Positions 27,630 through 37,122 of a DNA stretch of 53,409 bases are shown one piece after another. This DNA comes from an uncultured Schlesneria sp. (GTDB lineage: Bacteria > Planctomycetota > Planctomycetia > Planctomycetales > Planctomycetaceae), in NCBI GenBank assembly GCA_903899985.1, contig CAIULL010000187.1, positions 1 through 53,409 on the forward strand, in the 5' to 3' direction. The first letter of the stretch is position 1; each line of letters starts with the position of its first letter. The position numbers were made by a program, and so were the translations under genes. The notes under the pieces were generated by a model, which did not search any database, was not told where the DNA came from, and worked only from the letters and a program-made list of their open reading frames with translations.

Positions 27630-29699
27630 ATGAAGTTTCTCGCTCTGTCACGCCCTGTTGGAATCGTAACTGTCGGTGTCATTCTGCTTGTTGCCACAAC
27701 GATATTTGCCCAGCAGTTTGGGGGGGCACAGGCGTCTGAACAGGCTACGGTCAAACTCGTTTCAGAGATGATTTCCAAGTACCACATCACTCAAAAGCCA
27801 CTTGACGATCGAATTTCGGCAATGGTTTTGAATAAGTTCATCAAAGACCTCGATTCTCAAAAACTCTACTTTTTGAAATCCGATATTGATAGTTTTGCAA
27901 GGTACCGCGATCAGCTTGACGACCTCTTGAAAGTTGGGCAGGTGAATTTCGCGCACGAGGTCTTCAAGATCTACCTTCAGCGTCTTGATGAACGAATGGC
28001 AGTCGCTCATATGTTGATCGACGCCCCACACGATTTTTCTCTCGATGAATCGATGATGGTCGACGGAGACCAACTGTCCTGGTCGGCTGATGTGAAGGAA
28101 CTTAACGAGCGATGGAGAAAGCGAGTCAAGTATGAACTTCTTTCGATGCACCTCGATAAGACATCTGCGGAAGATTCTCGAAAACGATTGCACAAGCGTT
28201 ATGAGACGCTCAAACGAAACGCGCACGACACCGAAGACAATGAAGTGCTCGAGATGTTCCTTTCATCTGTGGCTCACTGTTTTGATCCCCATTCAAGTTA
28301 CATGTCACCGCAAACGGTCGAAGATTTTCAAATTACGATGCGACTGAGTCTGCAGGGGATTGGCGCTGCGCTTCGATCTGAAGACGGTATGACAACCGTC
28401 GCGTCGATCGTCCCGGGAGGGGCCGCCGAGAAGGATGGACGGCTGAAAGTGAACGATAAGATCGTCGGCGTCGGCCAAGATGATGGCGATTTCCAGGACG
28501 TGGTTGAGATGAAGCTTAACCGTGTTGTCCGGCTGATTCGCGGTGAACGCGGGACAAAGGTTCGGCTGAAAGTCCTCCGGGAAGCTGGTCAGACCGAGAT
28601 GATCGAACTGGTGCGTCAGACCATTGAACTGAAGTCGTCTGAAGTCAAAGGTGAAATTATCCAGACTGGCGAACGGTTTGGCAGCACCTTTGGCGGTCCC
28701 AAATTCCGGATCGGTGTGATTAACATTCCTTCGTTCTACCGTGATTTTACCGGTGCTCAGCAGGGTAAGGATGATTTTAAGAGCACTGCTCGTGACGTGG
28801 CCAAAGTGCTGACCGAATTTAACGAAAAGGGTGGTGTGGACGCGGTTGTCGTCGATCTTCGAATGAACGGTGGCGGTGCACTCAGTGAAGCCATCGAAGT
28901 TACGGGGCTTTTCATCGATCAAGGACCTGTTGTTCAGGTGAAAGAACAAAACGGGCGCATCAAGAGTCATGACGACGAAGAACCGGGCGAGCAGTACCGA
29001 GGTCCCTTGGTTGTGATCTGCAATCGATTGTCGGCATCGGCATCCGAGATCTTTGCGGCAGCCATTAAGGATTATGGCCGCGGCATCGTGATTGGCGATA
29101 CCACGACTCACGGTAAGGGGACCGTGCAGAACATCATGCCTGTCAGCAGCCAGATGTTCCGTGCACTTCCTGGTGGTAAGGATCGCGGAGCACTCAAGCT
29201 GACGATTAATCAGTTTTACCGGGTGAATGGTGACAGCACGCAAAATCGAGGTGTCGAATCCGACGTTGTTCTCCCCTCGCTTCTCGACCATATGGATCTG
29301 GGTGAATCATTTCTCGATAACGCACTTGCCTTCGATCACATTAATCCGGCACCTCACAAGCTATGGCCTAACGCCAATCCTCAGATTCTGACTGCACTGA
29401 GAGACAACAGTCAAAGGCGCGTCGCCGCTGATCCCAAGTTTCAACAAACACTCAAAGACATCGATCGATATGTCGCTCGCAAAAGTCGAAAGTCTGTTTC
29501 GTTGAATGAAGAAACGCTGAAAGCGGAAAGGGACGAGGACAAGGCCGCGAAAGAAGTTGAAAAAGAGGAAGAAGAGCACGAGACCAAATCTGACAAAGCC
29601 CCGGTCTTTGCCAAGACAGAATACAACGACGAAATTCTGCACATCGCCGTCGATTACACGTCGCTGTTAAAGTCGCAAAAGACTGCTGCCAACCGCTGA
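27630..29699 (+). CDS. prc: Tail-specific (C-terminal processing) serine protease, Prc/Tsp type
   Basis: This 689-residue protein matches the usual Prc length of about 680. A leader (VGIVTVGVILLVATTIFAQ) directs it outside the cytoplasm. A helical N-terminal domain (about 35-230) precedes a PDZ domain (about 235-325; LQGIGAAL, ASIVPGGAAEKDG, KVNDKIVGVGQ). The S41 protease core contains RIGVINIPSFY, AVVVDLRMNGGG, the SASASEIFAAAIKDYG segment with the catalytic Ser (about 472) and the Lys of HGKGTVQ (about 496). The C-terminal part has the Prc-specific helical extension, rich in Lys and Glu. The enzyme degrades or trims proteins at their C-terminus in the periplasm. It stands 92 nt upstream of the ABC ATPase gene. 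Confidence 0.93.
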   Translation: MKFLALSRPVGIVTVGVILLVATTIFAQQFGGAQASEQATVKLVSEMISKYHITQKPLDDRISAMVLNKFIKDLDSQKLYFLKSDIDSFARYRDQLDDLLKVGQVNFAHEVFKIYLQRLDERMAVAHMLIDAPHDFSLDESMMVDGDQLSWSADVKELNERWRKRVKYELLSMHLDKTSAEDSRKRLHKRYETLKRNAHDTEDNEVLEMFLSSVAHCFDPHSSYMSPQTVEDFQITMRLSLQGIGAALRSEDGMTTVASIVPGGAAEKDGRLKVNDKIVGVGQDDGDFQDVVEMKLNRVVRLIRGERGTKVRLKVLREAGQTEMIELVRQTIELKSSEVKGEIIQTGERFGSTFGGPKFRIGVINIPSFYRDFTGAQQGKDDFKSTARDVAKVLTEFNEKGGVDAVVVDLRMNGGGALSEAIEVTGLFIDQGPVVQVKEQNGRIKSHDDEEPGEQYRGPLVVICNRLSASASEIFAAAIKDYGRGIVIGDTTTHGKGTVQNIMPVSSQMFRALPGGKDRGALKLTINQFYRVNGDSTQNRGVESDVVLPSLLDHMDLGESFLDNALAFDHINPAPHKLWPNANPQILTALRDNSQRRVAADPKFQQTLKDIDRYVARKSRKSVSLNEETLKAERDEDKAAKEVEKEEEEHETKSDKAPVFAKTEYNDEILHIAVDYTSLLKSQKTAANR

Positions 29700-29791
29700 A
29701 AATGGCGGATGCATTCTGATGACCGCAATCACCGGCGCGTCGAGTCCGGTATTCCGTTTGATTACTTATTCGGCCCTGCCGCGGTCCGCAC

Positions 29792-30778
29792 ATGGCCATT
29801 ATTGAAGTTTGCCAGCTCGCAAAACATTATCGCGTCTATCGTAAGAATGCGGGATGGATGGCCTCCATCACCGGCCTTTTTCACCGCGAATACAATACCG
29901 TACGCGCTGTCAGAGAGGTCGGTTTTCAGATCGAGAAAGGCGAAATGGTTGCTTTTCTCGGTCCGAATGGAGCCGGGAAAACAACGACCCTGAAGCTGCT
30001 GTCGGGATTGATCTATCCAACCTCGGGAACCGCGACGGTACTCGGGTACGTTCCCTGGCAACGCAGTAATGCGTATCGAAAACGTTTTTCACTGGTTATG
30101 GGCCAGAAGAACCAGCTGTGGTGGGATCTTCCCGCCCAAGAGTCGTTCATTCTCCATCGAGAAATTTACGACATCGACCACGCTGCCTTTCAGCGGCGAC
30201 TGGATGAATTGACCGAACTGCTTGAAGTTCGACAGCTTGTTAAACAGCCCGTCCGGGAATTGTCGCTCGGCGAGCGAATGAGGATGGAGCTAATTGCTTC
30301 GTTACTGCATTCCCCGGAAGTTTTGCTGCTGGACGAACCGACAATCGGACTTGATGTTGTATCCCAACGAAAAGTGCAAGGATTCTTGCGTCATTACCAG
30401 TCTGAACAACAAATGACCGTGCTGCTGACGAGTCATTACATGAAAGATGTTGAAGCACTTTGTCGTCGAGCGATCATCATCAATGAGGGCGAGATCAAAC
30501 ACGATGGGCCATTGGCGGAAATCGTTGATCGTTTCAGCAGCGTAAAGCAGATTCACCTTCAGTTTGCAGGAACCGAGATTCCTGCGGATCTCGATCGTTA
30601 CGGTAAGGTGCTTGAGCAGATACCACCTCGAGTCAAGCTCGAAGTGCCTCGGCAGGACATTCCAAAAATACTTGCCGCTCTTCTCGATCGGTACTGTATT
30701 GAGGATGTCGGTGTGCAAGAACGCCCGCTTGAGGACGCTATGGCAGAGTTGTTTTCACGAAAGAGCTCTGACGAATGA
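29792..30778 (+). CDS. ABC transporter ATP-binding protein (ABC-2 exporter type)
   Basis: This 328-residue protein has Walker [10 protein letters not shown] (about 58-66), a Q-loop near [10 protein letters not shown], signature [10 protein letters not shown] (about 157), Walker B VLLLDEPT (about 177) and the switch His in TSHYMKDVE. The [12 protein letters not shown] segment and the C-terminal regulatory tail of about 100 residues are typical of the family paired with ABC2_membrane_6 permeases. The next gene, 109 nt downstream, is such a permease, so the two form an exporter of unknown substrate. No SD precedes the ATG. Confidence 0.93.
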   Translation: MAIIEVCQLAKHYRVYRKNAGWMASITGLFHREYNTVRAVREVGFQIEKGEMVAFLGPNGAGKTTTLKLLSGLIYPTSGTATVLGYVPWQRSNAYRKRFSLVMGQKNQLWWDLPAQESFILHREIYDIDHAAFQRRLDELTELLEVRQLVKQPVRELSLGERMRMELIASLLHSPEVLLLDEPTIGLDVVSQRKVQGFLRHYQSEQQMTVLLTSHYMKDVEALCRRAIIINEGEIKHDGPLAEIVDRFSSVKQIHLQFAGTEIPADLDRYGKVLEQIPPRVKLEVPRQDIPKILAALLDRYCIEDVGVQERPLEDAMAELFSRKSSDE

Positions 30779-30887
30779 ATAGCGATGTTTTTGATGCGAG
30801 ACGACTTCTGTGTTCCGACAATCGTCCGATCGACGTTAATGCTGCGACCAGACTCATTTCCGGGTAGAGGCCGAAAACATTAGTTCC

Positions 30888-31712
30888 ATGCCCTCATCAC
30901 TCCGCGTCAAATGGTGCATCCTCAGGACCTCTATCGAAGAGAGGCTCGTTTATCGGGCTGACTTTGCCTTTGCGACTCTCGTCCGATTTCTGCCAATTGT
31001 GACACAGGTCTTTCTGTGGGGAGCAATCTATCAGACGGCCGGGCCACGTGATCCCAAGCTGATTAACGGTTACACGTATGGGGATATGGTGGCCTATTCA
31101 TTGCTCGTCATGGTTGGGCGGGCATTCTCTTCCATGCCGGGACTGACGACAGGGATTGCTCGCGATATCCGCGATGGTGCGATCAAAAAGTTCCTCGTTC
31201 AGCCAATCGACCTGCTGGACTATCTCTTCTGGCATCGCGTTGCACATAAGCTGGTCTATTATGCAGTGGCTTTCCTCCCATTTGCGTTTGTTTTCTGGCT
31301 CTGCCGGAATTATCTCCGTGGATGGCCCGAGCCGACGATGTTTGTGGGTTGGCTGATTTCACTCATTCTCGCATTTCTGATCGGATTTCTGATTGAAAGC
31401 TTAATGGGCCTGGTTGCGTTCTGGTTCCTGGAAGTCAGCTCTCTCGTTTTCGTGTACATGTTGCTCAGCTATTTTCTCTCGGGCCATATGCTCCCGCTCG
31501 ATTGGCTTCCACCCCCGTACGGCGATGCAATTCGACTGCTCCCTTTTAAATATCTGGCGTTTGTGCCGGCGGCCATACTGCTCGAAAAGTACAACCATCA
31601 ACAGTTGGCCGTCGAATTAGTCCAAGGCTTCGCATGGGTCGTCGTGTTACTGGCGCTCAATCGTCTGGCGCTGGTACGTGGAATCAAACGCTACAGTGCC
31701 TTCGGCGGTTGA
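30888..31712 (+). CDS. ABC-2 family permease (DUF990/ABC2_membrane_6 type)
   Basis: This 274-residue protein has about six membrane helices: residues about 28-48, 65-85, 115-140, 150-180, 185-205 and 235-260. A conserved amphipathic start (LRTSIEERLVYRADFAF) and the cytoplasmic loop RDIRDGAIKKFLVQPIDLLDY couple to the ATPase. In most species this kind of ATPase works with two different permease proteins. Only one is present here, so either it forms a homodimer or the second subunit lies elsewhere. The substrate is unknown. Confidence 0.88.
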   Translation: MPSSLRVKWCILRTSIEERLVYRADFAFATLVRFLPIVTQVFLWGAIYQTAGPRDPKLINGYTYGDMVAYSLLVMVGRAFSSMPGLTTGIARDIRDGAIKKFLVQPIDLLDYLFWHRVAHKLVYYAVAFLPFAFVFWLCRNYLRGWPEPTMFVGWLISLILAFLIGFLIESLMGLVAFWFLEVSSLVFVYMLLSYFLSGHMLPLDWLPPPYGDAIRLLPFKYLAFVPAAILLEKYNHQQLAVELVQGFAWVVVLLALNRLALVRGIKRYSAFGG

Positions 31713-31798
31713 GGCGATCGATCTCAGACATGCTGCTTCGCGTTGAGTTTCGCTCTGAACTCTGGCATCGCTGACCGACATCCCGTACATCATGACCC

Positions 31799-33019
31799 AT
31801 GACAATCCAACCAGACATTCAACCGCTGCCCACTTCGATGACTGGCGTCTACGGACGAACATTTTGGCTCGCGTATCTTGCGAATTCGATATTGGTGATG
31901 GCCAACGCGCTGACGTTTCGGTTCGCCGAGCTGGTTCATTTTCTCGGCGGAACTGAAAGTGTTGTCGGCGATATCGTCGCCTTGGGAACCCTCGTCGCCG
32001 TTGCGGTAAGACTGAGCGTATCGCACGTGCTTGATGACTATGGAACGCGAGTCATCTGGCCAATCTGCGCACTGTTATTCATCTGCGGGTGCGGAATGTT
32101 TCTTGCCGCTACCCAGATGTCCTGGCTGCTCTATCTGGCCCGGGTGGCGTTTTTTGTCGGACTGACAGGAATGTTCGCCTGCTCGATGACGCATATCCAG
32201 AATCATGTCCCGCCGGAGCGACGAACCGAAATCATCGGTAATCTCGGAAGTAGTGGCTTCGTTGGAATGATTCTGGGTTCAAATCTCGGGGATGGGATTC
32301 GCCATTTTGTGACGGACTTGCAGACTCAATTTCTGATCTTATTCGGCGGTGCTGGATTGATCGGAATTCTTTACCTGGTCATTGTGATTCTTTTGACGTA
32401 CGACGATCACGTGGTGAAAAGAACTGCTTCACCAATTGCAATTCGACTGATGTTCCGTTTCTGGCCAGGCACCGTTGTCCTCGCCGCGATGACGATGGGA
32501 CTGGGGGTCACGGCGACACAGACGTTCCTGACTCGTTACGCGACCTCACAGAAAATCGAGGGGATTGGCCTGTTTTTTACCGGCTATGCAATCTCGGCAT
32601 TTGTCTTTCGGTTACTTGTGCAAAACTGGAGTCAGACGATCGGGCGGCATTGGATGCTGGTGCGAGGATTGATTGGCCATACTGTTGGTCATTTTCTTCT
32701 GTCGTTCGTTACGGAGGGATGGCAGTTCATTATCCCCTCGATTATCTGTGGGTTCGGTCACGCGCTGCTGTTTCCAGCCGTCGTTTCTCTCGGATCAGGT
32801 GCCTTCCCGAAAGAATGCCGAGGAGCTGGAACCGCGATCATCCTTGGATTTACTGATTTTGGATCACTTGTATTCTCTCCCATCCTCGGACGAATCAGTG
32901 ATCGATTTGGATTCCAGGCCATGTATTGTGTTTCCAGCAGCATCGCATTATTCACGGCACTGGGGTATGCGTATATCGCGATCCGACACGAGGACGAAGA
33001 AGCACAACAGCTCCGCTGA
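31799..33019 (+). CDS. Major facilitator superfamily (MFS) transporter
   Basis: This 406-residue protein has about 12 predicted helices in two halves, with a charged middle loop near YDDHVVKRTASP. The loop between helices 2 and 3 has the degenerate motif VLDDYGTRVIW, equivalent to the MFS motif A G-x-x-x-D-R-x-G-R, and a second version GRISDRFGFQ appears late (about 365). Planctomycete neighbours (ABC exporter before, glycosyltransferase after) suggest envelope metabolism, but the substrate is not predictable. The spacing is 86 nt from the permease gene. Confidence 0.88.
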   Translation: MTIQPDIQPLPTSMTGVYGRTFWLAYLANSILVMANALTFRFAELVHFLGGTESVVGDIVALGTLVAVAVRLSVSHVLDDYGTRVIWPICALLFICGCGMFLAATQMSWLLYLARVAFFVGLTGMFACSMTHIQNHVPPERRTEIIGNLGSSGFVGMILGSNLGDGIRHFVTDLQTQFLILFGGAGLIGILYLVIVILLTYDDHVVKRTASPIAIRLMFRFWPGTVVLAAMTMGLGVTATQTFLTRYATSQKIEGIGLFFTGYAISAFVFRLLVQNWSQTIGRHWMLVRGLIGHTVGHFLLSFVTEGWQFIIPSIICGFGHALLFPAVVSLGSGAFPKECRGAGTAIILGFTDFGSLVFSPILGRISDRFGFQAMYCVSSSIALFTALGYAYIAIRHEDEEAQQLR

Positions 33020-33111
33020 CCGAAAAAGGCTTCGGTCGTGTGCCACCATGAAACGGATTGTGATCACCAGTTCGAGAGCCGACGATCACCCGAGGGGTTT
33101 TCCTGATTGCC

Positions 33112-34596
33112 ATGTCCGAGACTCCCGTTAAGACAAACGATTCTGGTAATTCCATGCCAAATCTCAGCAGGCGGCCCAGCGATCAAAAGACCGCTCCTGC
33201 CTCGTTCTTTTGGCAATTCCGGTGGACGACCGCGGTCCTTGTTCTCGCTGCCATCCTGAGACTCGCCGCGACGTCTGGTGATCTCGCGATTGATGAAGTC
33301 TGGTCGCTCTGGTTCGTGCGTACCTGGATCCGCAGCATCGCCTCTATTTTCCTCTTACGGCATGACAATAATCACTTGCTGAATACGTTCATCCTGTACA
33401 TTTTGGGGCCGAATGAGTGGGGTATCTGTTACCGGATCGCGCCGGCCGTCGCTTCGATTCTGGCGGTGTGGCTTTCCGGCCGAATCGCAATTCGCCAGGG
33501 CGGATCTCAGTCGCGACTTGTTACCCAGGTGCTTGTCGGGTCGTCGTACCTTCTGATTCTTTATGGTTCAGAAGCACGCGGCTATTCCTATGCCATCTTC
33601 TTCGCATATTTATCTTGGTTGCTCCTGTTGCGTATTCAAGAGAAGGGGCATTGGCTGGATGCCGGAGCATTTGCGATCAGTGCCAGTCTGGGGTTTCTGG
33701 CTCACCTGACATTCCTTTATTGCTACGCCGGTTTCTGCGTCTGGGCCTTTTTGAGGTGGTTGAAGAAACCAAACTGGATTCTGCCACTGGCTTTGACTCT
33801 TCCGTCGATCGTGGCCTTCGGCCTGTACACATTCTTTATTCGCGGAATGGCGATTGGAGGCGGCCCGGAAACGACAGTCGCCTCTGCCGTGATTTCAACA
33901 TTGTCCATCCTCGCAGGTGGACCACTTTACGACGACGGCGCTTTAGTCACCGCGATTGTCGTCTTGATTGTGCTGGGGATCGGATTCGTCCAGTTGTGGC
34001 ACACAGACCAGGCAATGGCTGCCTGTTATGCGACAATGATTTTCCTGGCTCCAGCCGCAGTCTTGGGCGTTACCGGACATCAGCTGATTTACCCACGCTA
34101 TTTTTTGATACCGGTCGCATTCGCGCTGCTGTTGATCGGCAAGGGACTCGCGAGCCTTTGGAAGCCTGGCACGACAGGACGGTTAATTTCCATCGGGTTG
34201 ATCATCATCTTTCTCGCGGGAAATGGCTGGTGGACGGCACTGCTGCTCAATCATGGGCGCGGAGACTATTCGCAAGCGGTCTCCTGGATGGCGCAAACCA
34301 GTAGTTCCCCGGCGACAGTCAGCAGCGATCACGATTTTCGTAACGGCCTGATGTTCGTATACTTCTCGACACAGCTTTGGCCCAAAGATCCCCCTTTGAT
34401 TTACATCGACCAGCGCAATGTTCCCCCACAGGGAACCGAATGGATCATTCGCCATAATTTCGACGGTGATCCGCCTCATCCAAAATTTATCACCGACTCA
34501 TTTGGAAATGGATACCAGTTGGAACGGACCTTTCTCCATCACAGCCTTTCAGGCTGGAACTGGTGGATCTACAAACGAAACACAAAGCCATTGTGA
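33112..34596 (+). CDS. GT39-type (ArnT/PMT-like) membrane glycosyltransferase
   Basis: This 494-residue protein has about 11-12 membrane helices. After a disordered polar start (1-38) the first helix leads into ATSGDLAIDEVWSLWFV; the acidic pair of this loop is the catalytic site of dolichyl- or undecaprenyl-phosphate-sugar glycosyltransferases. The short C-terminal extracytoplasmic part carries VYFSTQLWPKDPP and a Trp-rich end. It would use a polyprenyl-phosphate sugar and act on lipid or protein outside the cytoplasm. The acceptor is unknown. The spacing of 92 nt from the MFS gene and 105 nt to the VWA gene is compatible with one long transcript. Confidence 0.82.
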   Translation: MSETPVKTNDSGNSMPNLSRRPSDQKTAPASFFWQFRWTTAVLVLAAILRLAATSGDLAIDEVWSLWFVRTWIRSIASIFLLRHDNNHLLNTFILYILGPNEWGICYRIAPAVASILAVWLSGRIAIRQGGSQSRLVTQVLVGSSYLLILYGSEARGYSYAIFFAYLSWLLLLRIQEKGHWLDAGAFAISASLGFLAHLTFLYCYAGFCVWAFLRWLKKPNWILPLALTLPSIVAFGLYTFFIRGMAIGGGPETTVASAVISTLSILAGGPLYDDGALVTAIVVLIVLGIGFVQLWHTDQAMAACYATMIFLAPAAVLGVTGHQLIYPRYFLIPVAFALLLIGKGLASLWKPGTTGRLISIGLIIIFLAGNGWWTALLLNHGRGDYSQAVSWMAQTSSSPATVSSDHDFRNGLMFVYFSTQLWPKDPPLIYIDQRNVPPQGTEWIIRHNFDGDPPHPKFITDSFGNGYQLERTFLHHSLSGWNWWIYKRNTKPL

Positions 34597-34701
34597 TTTT
34601 CTTCACCTCGCTGGCTACTGTGACGAAGTCCGACGAGTTATGCTCGAAGGAGTCGTTCGCGACGCATCAATTGAATTTCGAATTGAGAGGGCTAAGAGAG
34701 C

Positions 34702-37122
34702 ATGTTTGGAACACTCATCTTCGGCGGTCAGTCCTGGCTGACGGTGGCTGTGGTGTTGTTCGGACTGGGCCTGTCTCTTGTCGTGTGGCGCTATTCCCGC
34801 TCGCGGACTGATCTTACCACCCGATTAATGGCGTCAGTCTTTAAAGTTCTCGGACTCTTATTACTCTGCATCTGTTTGCTCGAACCTCTCTGGAGCGGTC
34901 AGCGGGCGCGACCTGGAGCGAACCTGTTTGTCCTCTTGGCAGACGACAGTCAAAGCCTGACGATTAAGGACCCTCAAGCCACCGTCACTCGTGGAGAACA
35001 GCTCAAGAGGTTGTTAAACGCCGAAGATGCTCCCTGGCAGGTCCGTCTGGCACAAGACTTTGATTTACGGCGATACGTGTTTGATTCACGTTTACAAAAC
35101 GTGACCGACTTTACCGGCCTCACTTTCCAGGGTTCCCAAACAAGTTTGATCGGAGTCCTTAACGGATTGAAGGACCGCTTTCGAGACCGTCCGCTGGCTG
35201 GCGTGCTGCTTTTCACAGACGGTATTGCGACCGATTCGCAAGACGCCAAAATCAGTCTTCAAGGTTTCCCTCCGATTTACCCTGTTGTCCTCGGGACCGA
35301 GTCGCTTAACCGGCCAATTCCGGATCTCGCGGTGTCTCATCTCACGATTACAACAACCGCATTCGAAGACGCGCCGGTCACTATCCAGGCGGATGTCACG
35401 CAATCATCGCTTCCCAACGCCAAGGTAACGGCGCAGGTCATCGACGAAGCGGGAACAATCGTCAAGCAAGTGACGCAGGCATTTTCCGATAATTCGGCGC
35501 CGCTTCCGTTTCGATTTCAAATTCGGCCAACCAAACCCGGGATCTCGTTTTACGAAGTCAAAGTCCGGACTGAAGACGAAGCAAAGCGGGCCGAAGCGAC
35601 AAAACCCGCAGCGGCCAGTCCATCGTCTGACAGCGTCTTGAAACCACTTGTCGATGCCTCGTCAATCGAATCGACATTGTCCAACAATCGCCGACTGGTT
35701 GCTGTCGATCGCGGCAGTGCCAAATATCGCGTCCTTTATCTTTGTGGTCGACCCAACTGGGAATACAAGTTCCTGAAACGAGCGATCGATTCTGATGAGC
35801 AGATTGAACTGACGGGTGTAATCCGCATTGCCAAAAAAGAGCCAAAGTTCGATTGGCGGAGTAAAGCGGGTGAAGTCAGCAATCCTTTGTTCCGAGGGTT
35901 CGAGGGAAAGACAGAAGAGACGGAACGCTACGACCAGCCTGTGCTTGTTCGATTGAATACGAAGACCGCCGACGAATTGGCCGAGGGGTTTCCCAAAACG
36001 GCAGTGGACCTTTACCAGTTCCACGCCGTCATTATCGACGATCTGGAATCAGAGTTCTTTTCACCAGATCAACTCGCATTGCTCGAGCGATTCGTCAGCG
36101 AACGAGGCGGCGGTTTACTGATGCTGGGAGGAGCGGAATCCTTCCGGCAGGGGGGATACGAAAGAACTCCCGTTGGACGTATGTTACCAGTTTCGCTCGA
36201 GGCCACAGCTGCGTCGCCAAACCCCATCGGTTATCGACTACGGCTGACGCGAGAAGGCTGGCTTCAGCCTTGGGCACGTCTCCGTTTAACGGAAACCGAA
36301 GAGCAGCAGCGGTTGGTGGAATTGCCGAAATTTTTGACGTTGAATCGAGCGGGCCATGTAAAACCTGGTGCAACGGTCATCGCCGAAGTGACTGAACCGA
36401 CGGGTCAGGCCTTTCCGGCGCTGGCCGTGCAGGCGTTTGGTCGAGGCCGTTGTGCAGCCATGCTGATTGGGGATCTCTGGCGCTGGCAACTTAATCGAAC
36501 CGACACACAGCGGGAAAAAGACGATCTCGGCAAAGCCTGGCGACAAACGGTTCGCTGGCTGATTGCCGATGTTCCTGATCGAATCGAAATGCGTACGACA
36601 CCCAAGGACGATTTGGGCCAACCGTTAATGCAGATTGAGGCTCGCATTCGGACCAACGAATTCCAGCCGCAGGACAATGCATCGGTCTCAATCAACCTGA
36701 AACTTCCCGACGGCACGACGGTCACTCAACCTGCCGAACCATCGCTCAAAGAAGCGGGGCTTTACCAGGCAACGTTCGCATCAAGGCAGTCGGGTCATTA
36801 CCGAGCCGCAGTCGAAGTGATCGACCACGATGGAAAGTCACTCGGGCAATCCAATACCGGCTGGTCGGCCGATCCCGCCGCCGACGAATTCGCGCGGGTC
36901 ACCCCGAACATGGAACTGCTCGAAAGGATTGCCAAACAAACCTCGGGCGAAGTCGTTGCCATTCGCGATCTGGACTCCTTTGTTCGTTCATTACCGAGCC
37001 GCAAGGTTCCGTTAACCGAGGGCTACACGATTCCGCTTTGGCATCAGCCGTGGATGTTGTTGCTCATTGCAAGTTGCCTCTGTGCCGAATGGGGACTGCG
37101 ACGATGGAAAGGACTCCCCTGA
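34702..37122 (+). CDS. Membrane VWA / glutamine-amidotransferase-like protein (copy 2)
   Basis: This 806-residue protein has the same plan as the gene at 23980: two N-terminal helices (about 12-32 and 45-68), then a VWA domain whose MIDAS motif is D-D-S-Q-S (FVLLADDSQSL, about 78) with LLFTDGIATDSQD near 170. A beta-sandwich with an Ala/Pro-rich insert, an amidotransferase-like domain (about 345-490: RVLYLCGRPNWEYKFLKRAI, FHAVIIDDLESEFFSPDQ, GGGLLMLGGAESF) without a catalytic Cys in place, and a C-terminal helix (PWMLLLIASCLCAEW) follow. The stop TGA overlaps the ATG of the next gene by one base, so the two are likely translated together. Confidence 0.85.
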   Translation: MFGTLIFGGQSWLTVAVVLFGLGLSLVVWRYSRSRTDLTTRLMASVFKVLGLLLLCICLLEPLWSGQRARPGANLFVLLADDSQSLTIKDPQATVTRGEQLKRLLNAEDAPWQVRLAQDFDLRRYVFDSRLQNVTDFTGLTFQGSQTSLIGVLNGLKDRFRDRPLAGVLLFTDGIATDSQDAKISLQGFPPIYPVVLGTESLNRPIPDLAVSHLTITTTAFEDAPVTIQADVTQSSLPNAKVTAQVIDEAGTIVKQVTQAFSDNSAPLPFRFQIRPTKPGISFYEVKVRTEDEAKRAEATKPAAASPSSDSVLKPLVDASSIESTLSNNRRLVAVDRGSAKYRVLYLCGRPNWEYKFLKRAIDSDEQIELTGVIRIAKKEPKFDWRSKAGEVSNPLFRGFEGKTEETERYDQPVLVRLNTKTADELAEGFPKTAVDLYQFHAVIIDDLESEFFSPDQLALLERFVSERGGGLLMLGGAESFRQGGYERTPVGRMLPVSLEATAASPNPIGYRLRLTREGWLQPWARLRLTETEEQQRLVELPKFLTLNRAGHVKPGATVIAEVTEPTGQAFPALAVQAFGRGRCAAMLIGDLWRWQLNRTDTQREKDDLGKAWRQTVRWLIADVPDRIEMRTTPKDDLGQPLMQIEARIRTNEFQPQDNASVSINLKLPDGTTVTQPAEPSLKEAGLYQATFASRQSGHYRAAVEVIDHDGKSLGQSNTGWSADPAADEFARVTPNMELLERIAKQTSGEVVAIRDLDSFVRSLPSRKVPLTEGYTIPLWHQPWMLLLIASCLCAEWGLRRWKGLP

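Noticed and set aside
28305-29291. 328-codon minus-strand frame
   Set aside because: It is fully within the Prc protease gene on the opposite strand, with no SD and no recognisable motif.
33417-34304. 295-codon plus-strand frame
   Set aside because: It overlaps the GT39-type gene in another frame; its sequence is Arg/Ser-rich and shadow-like.
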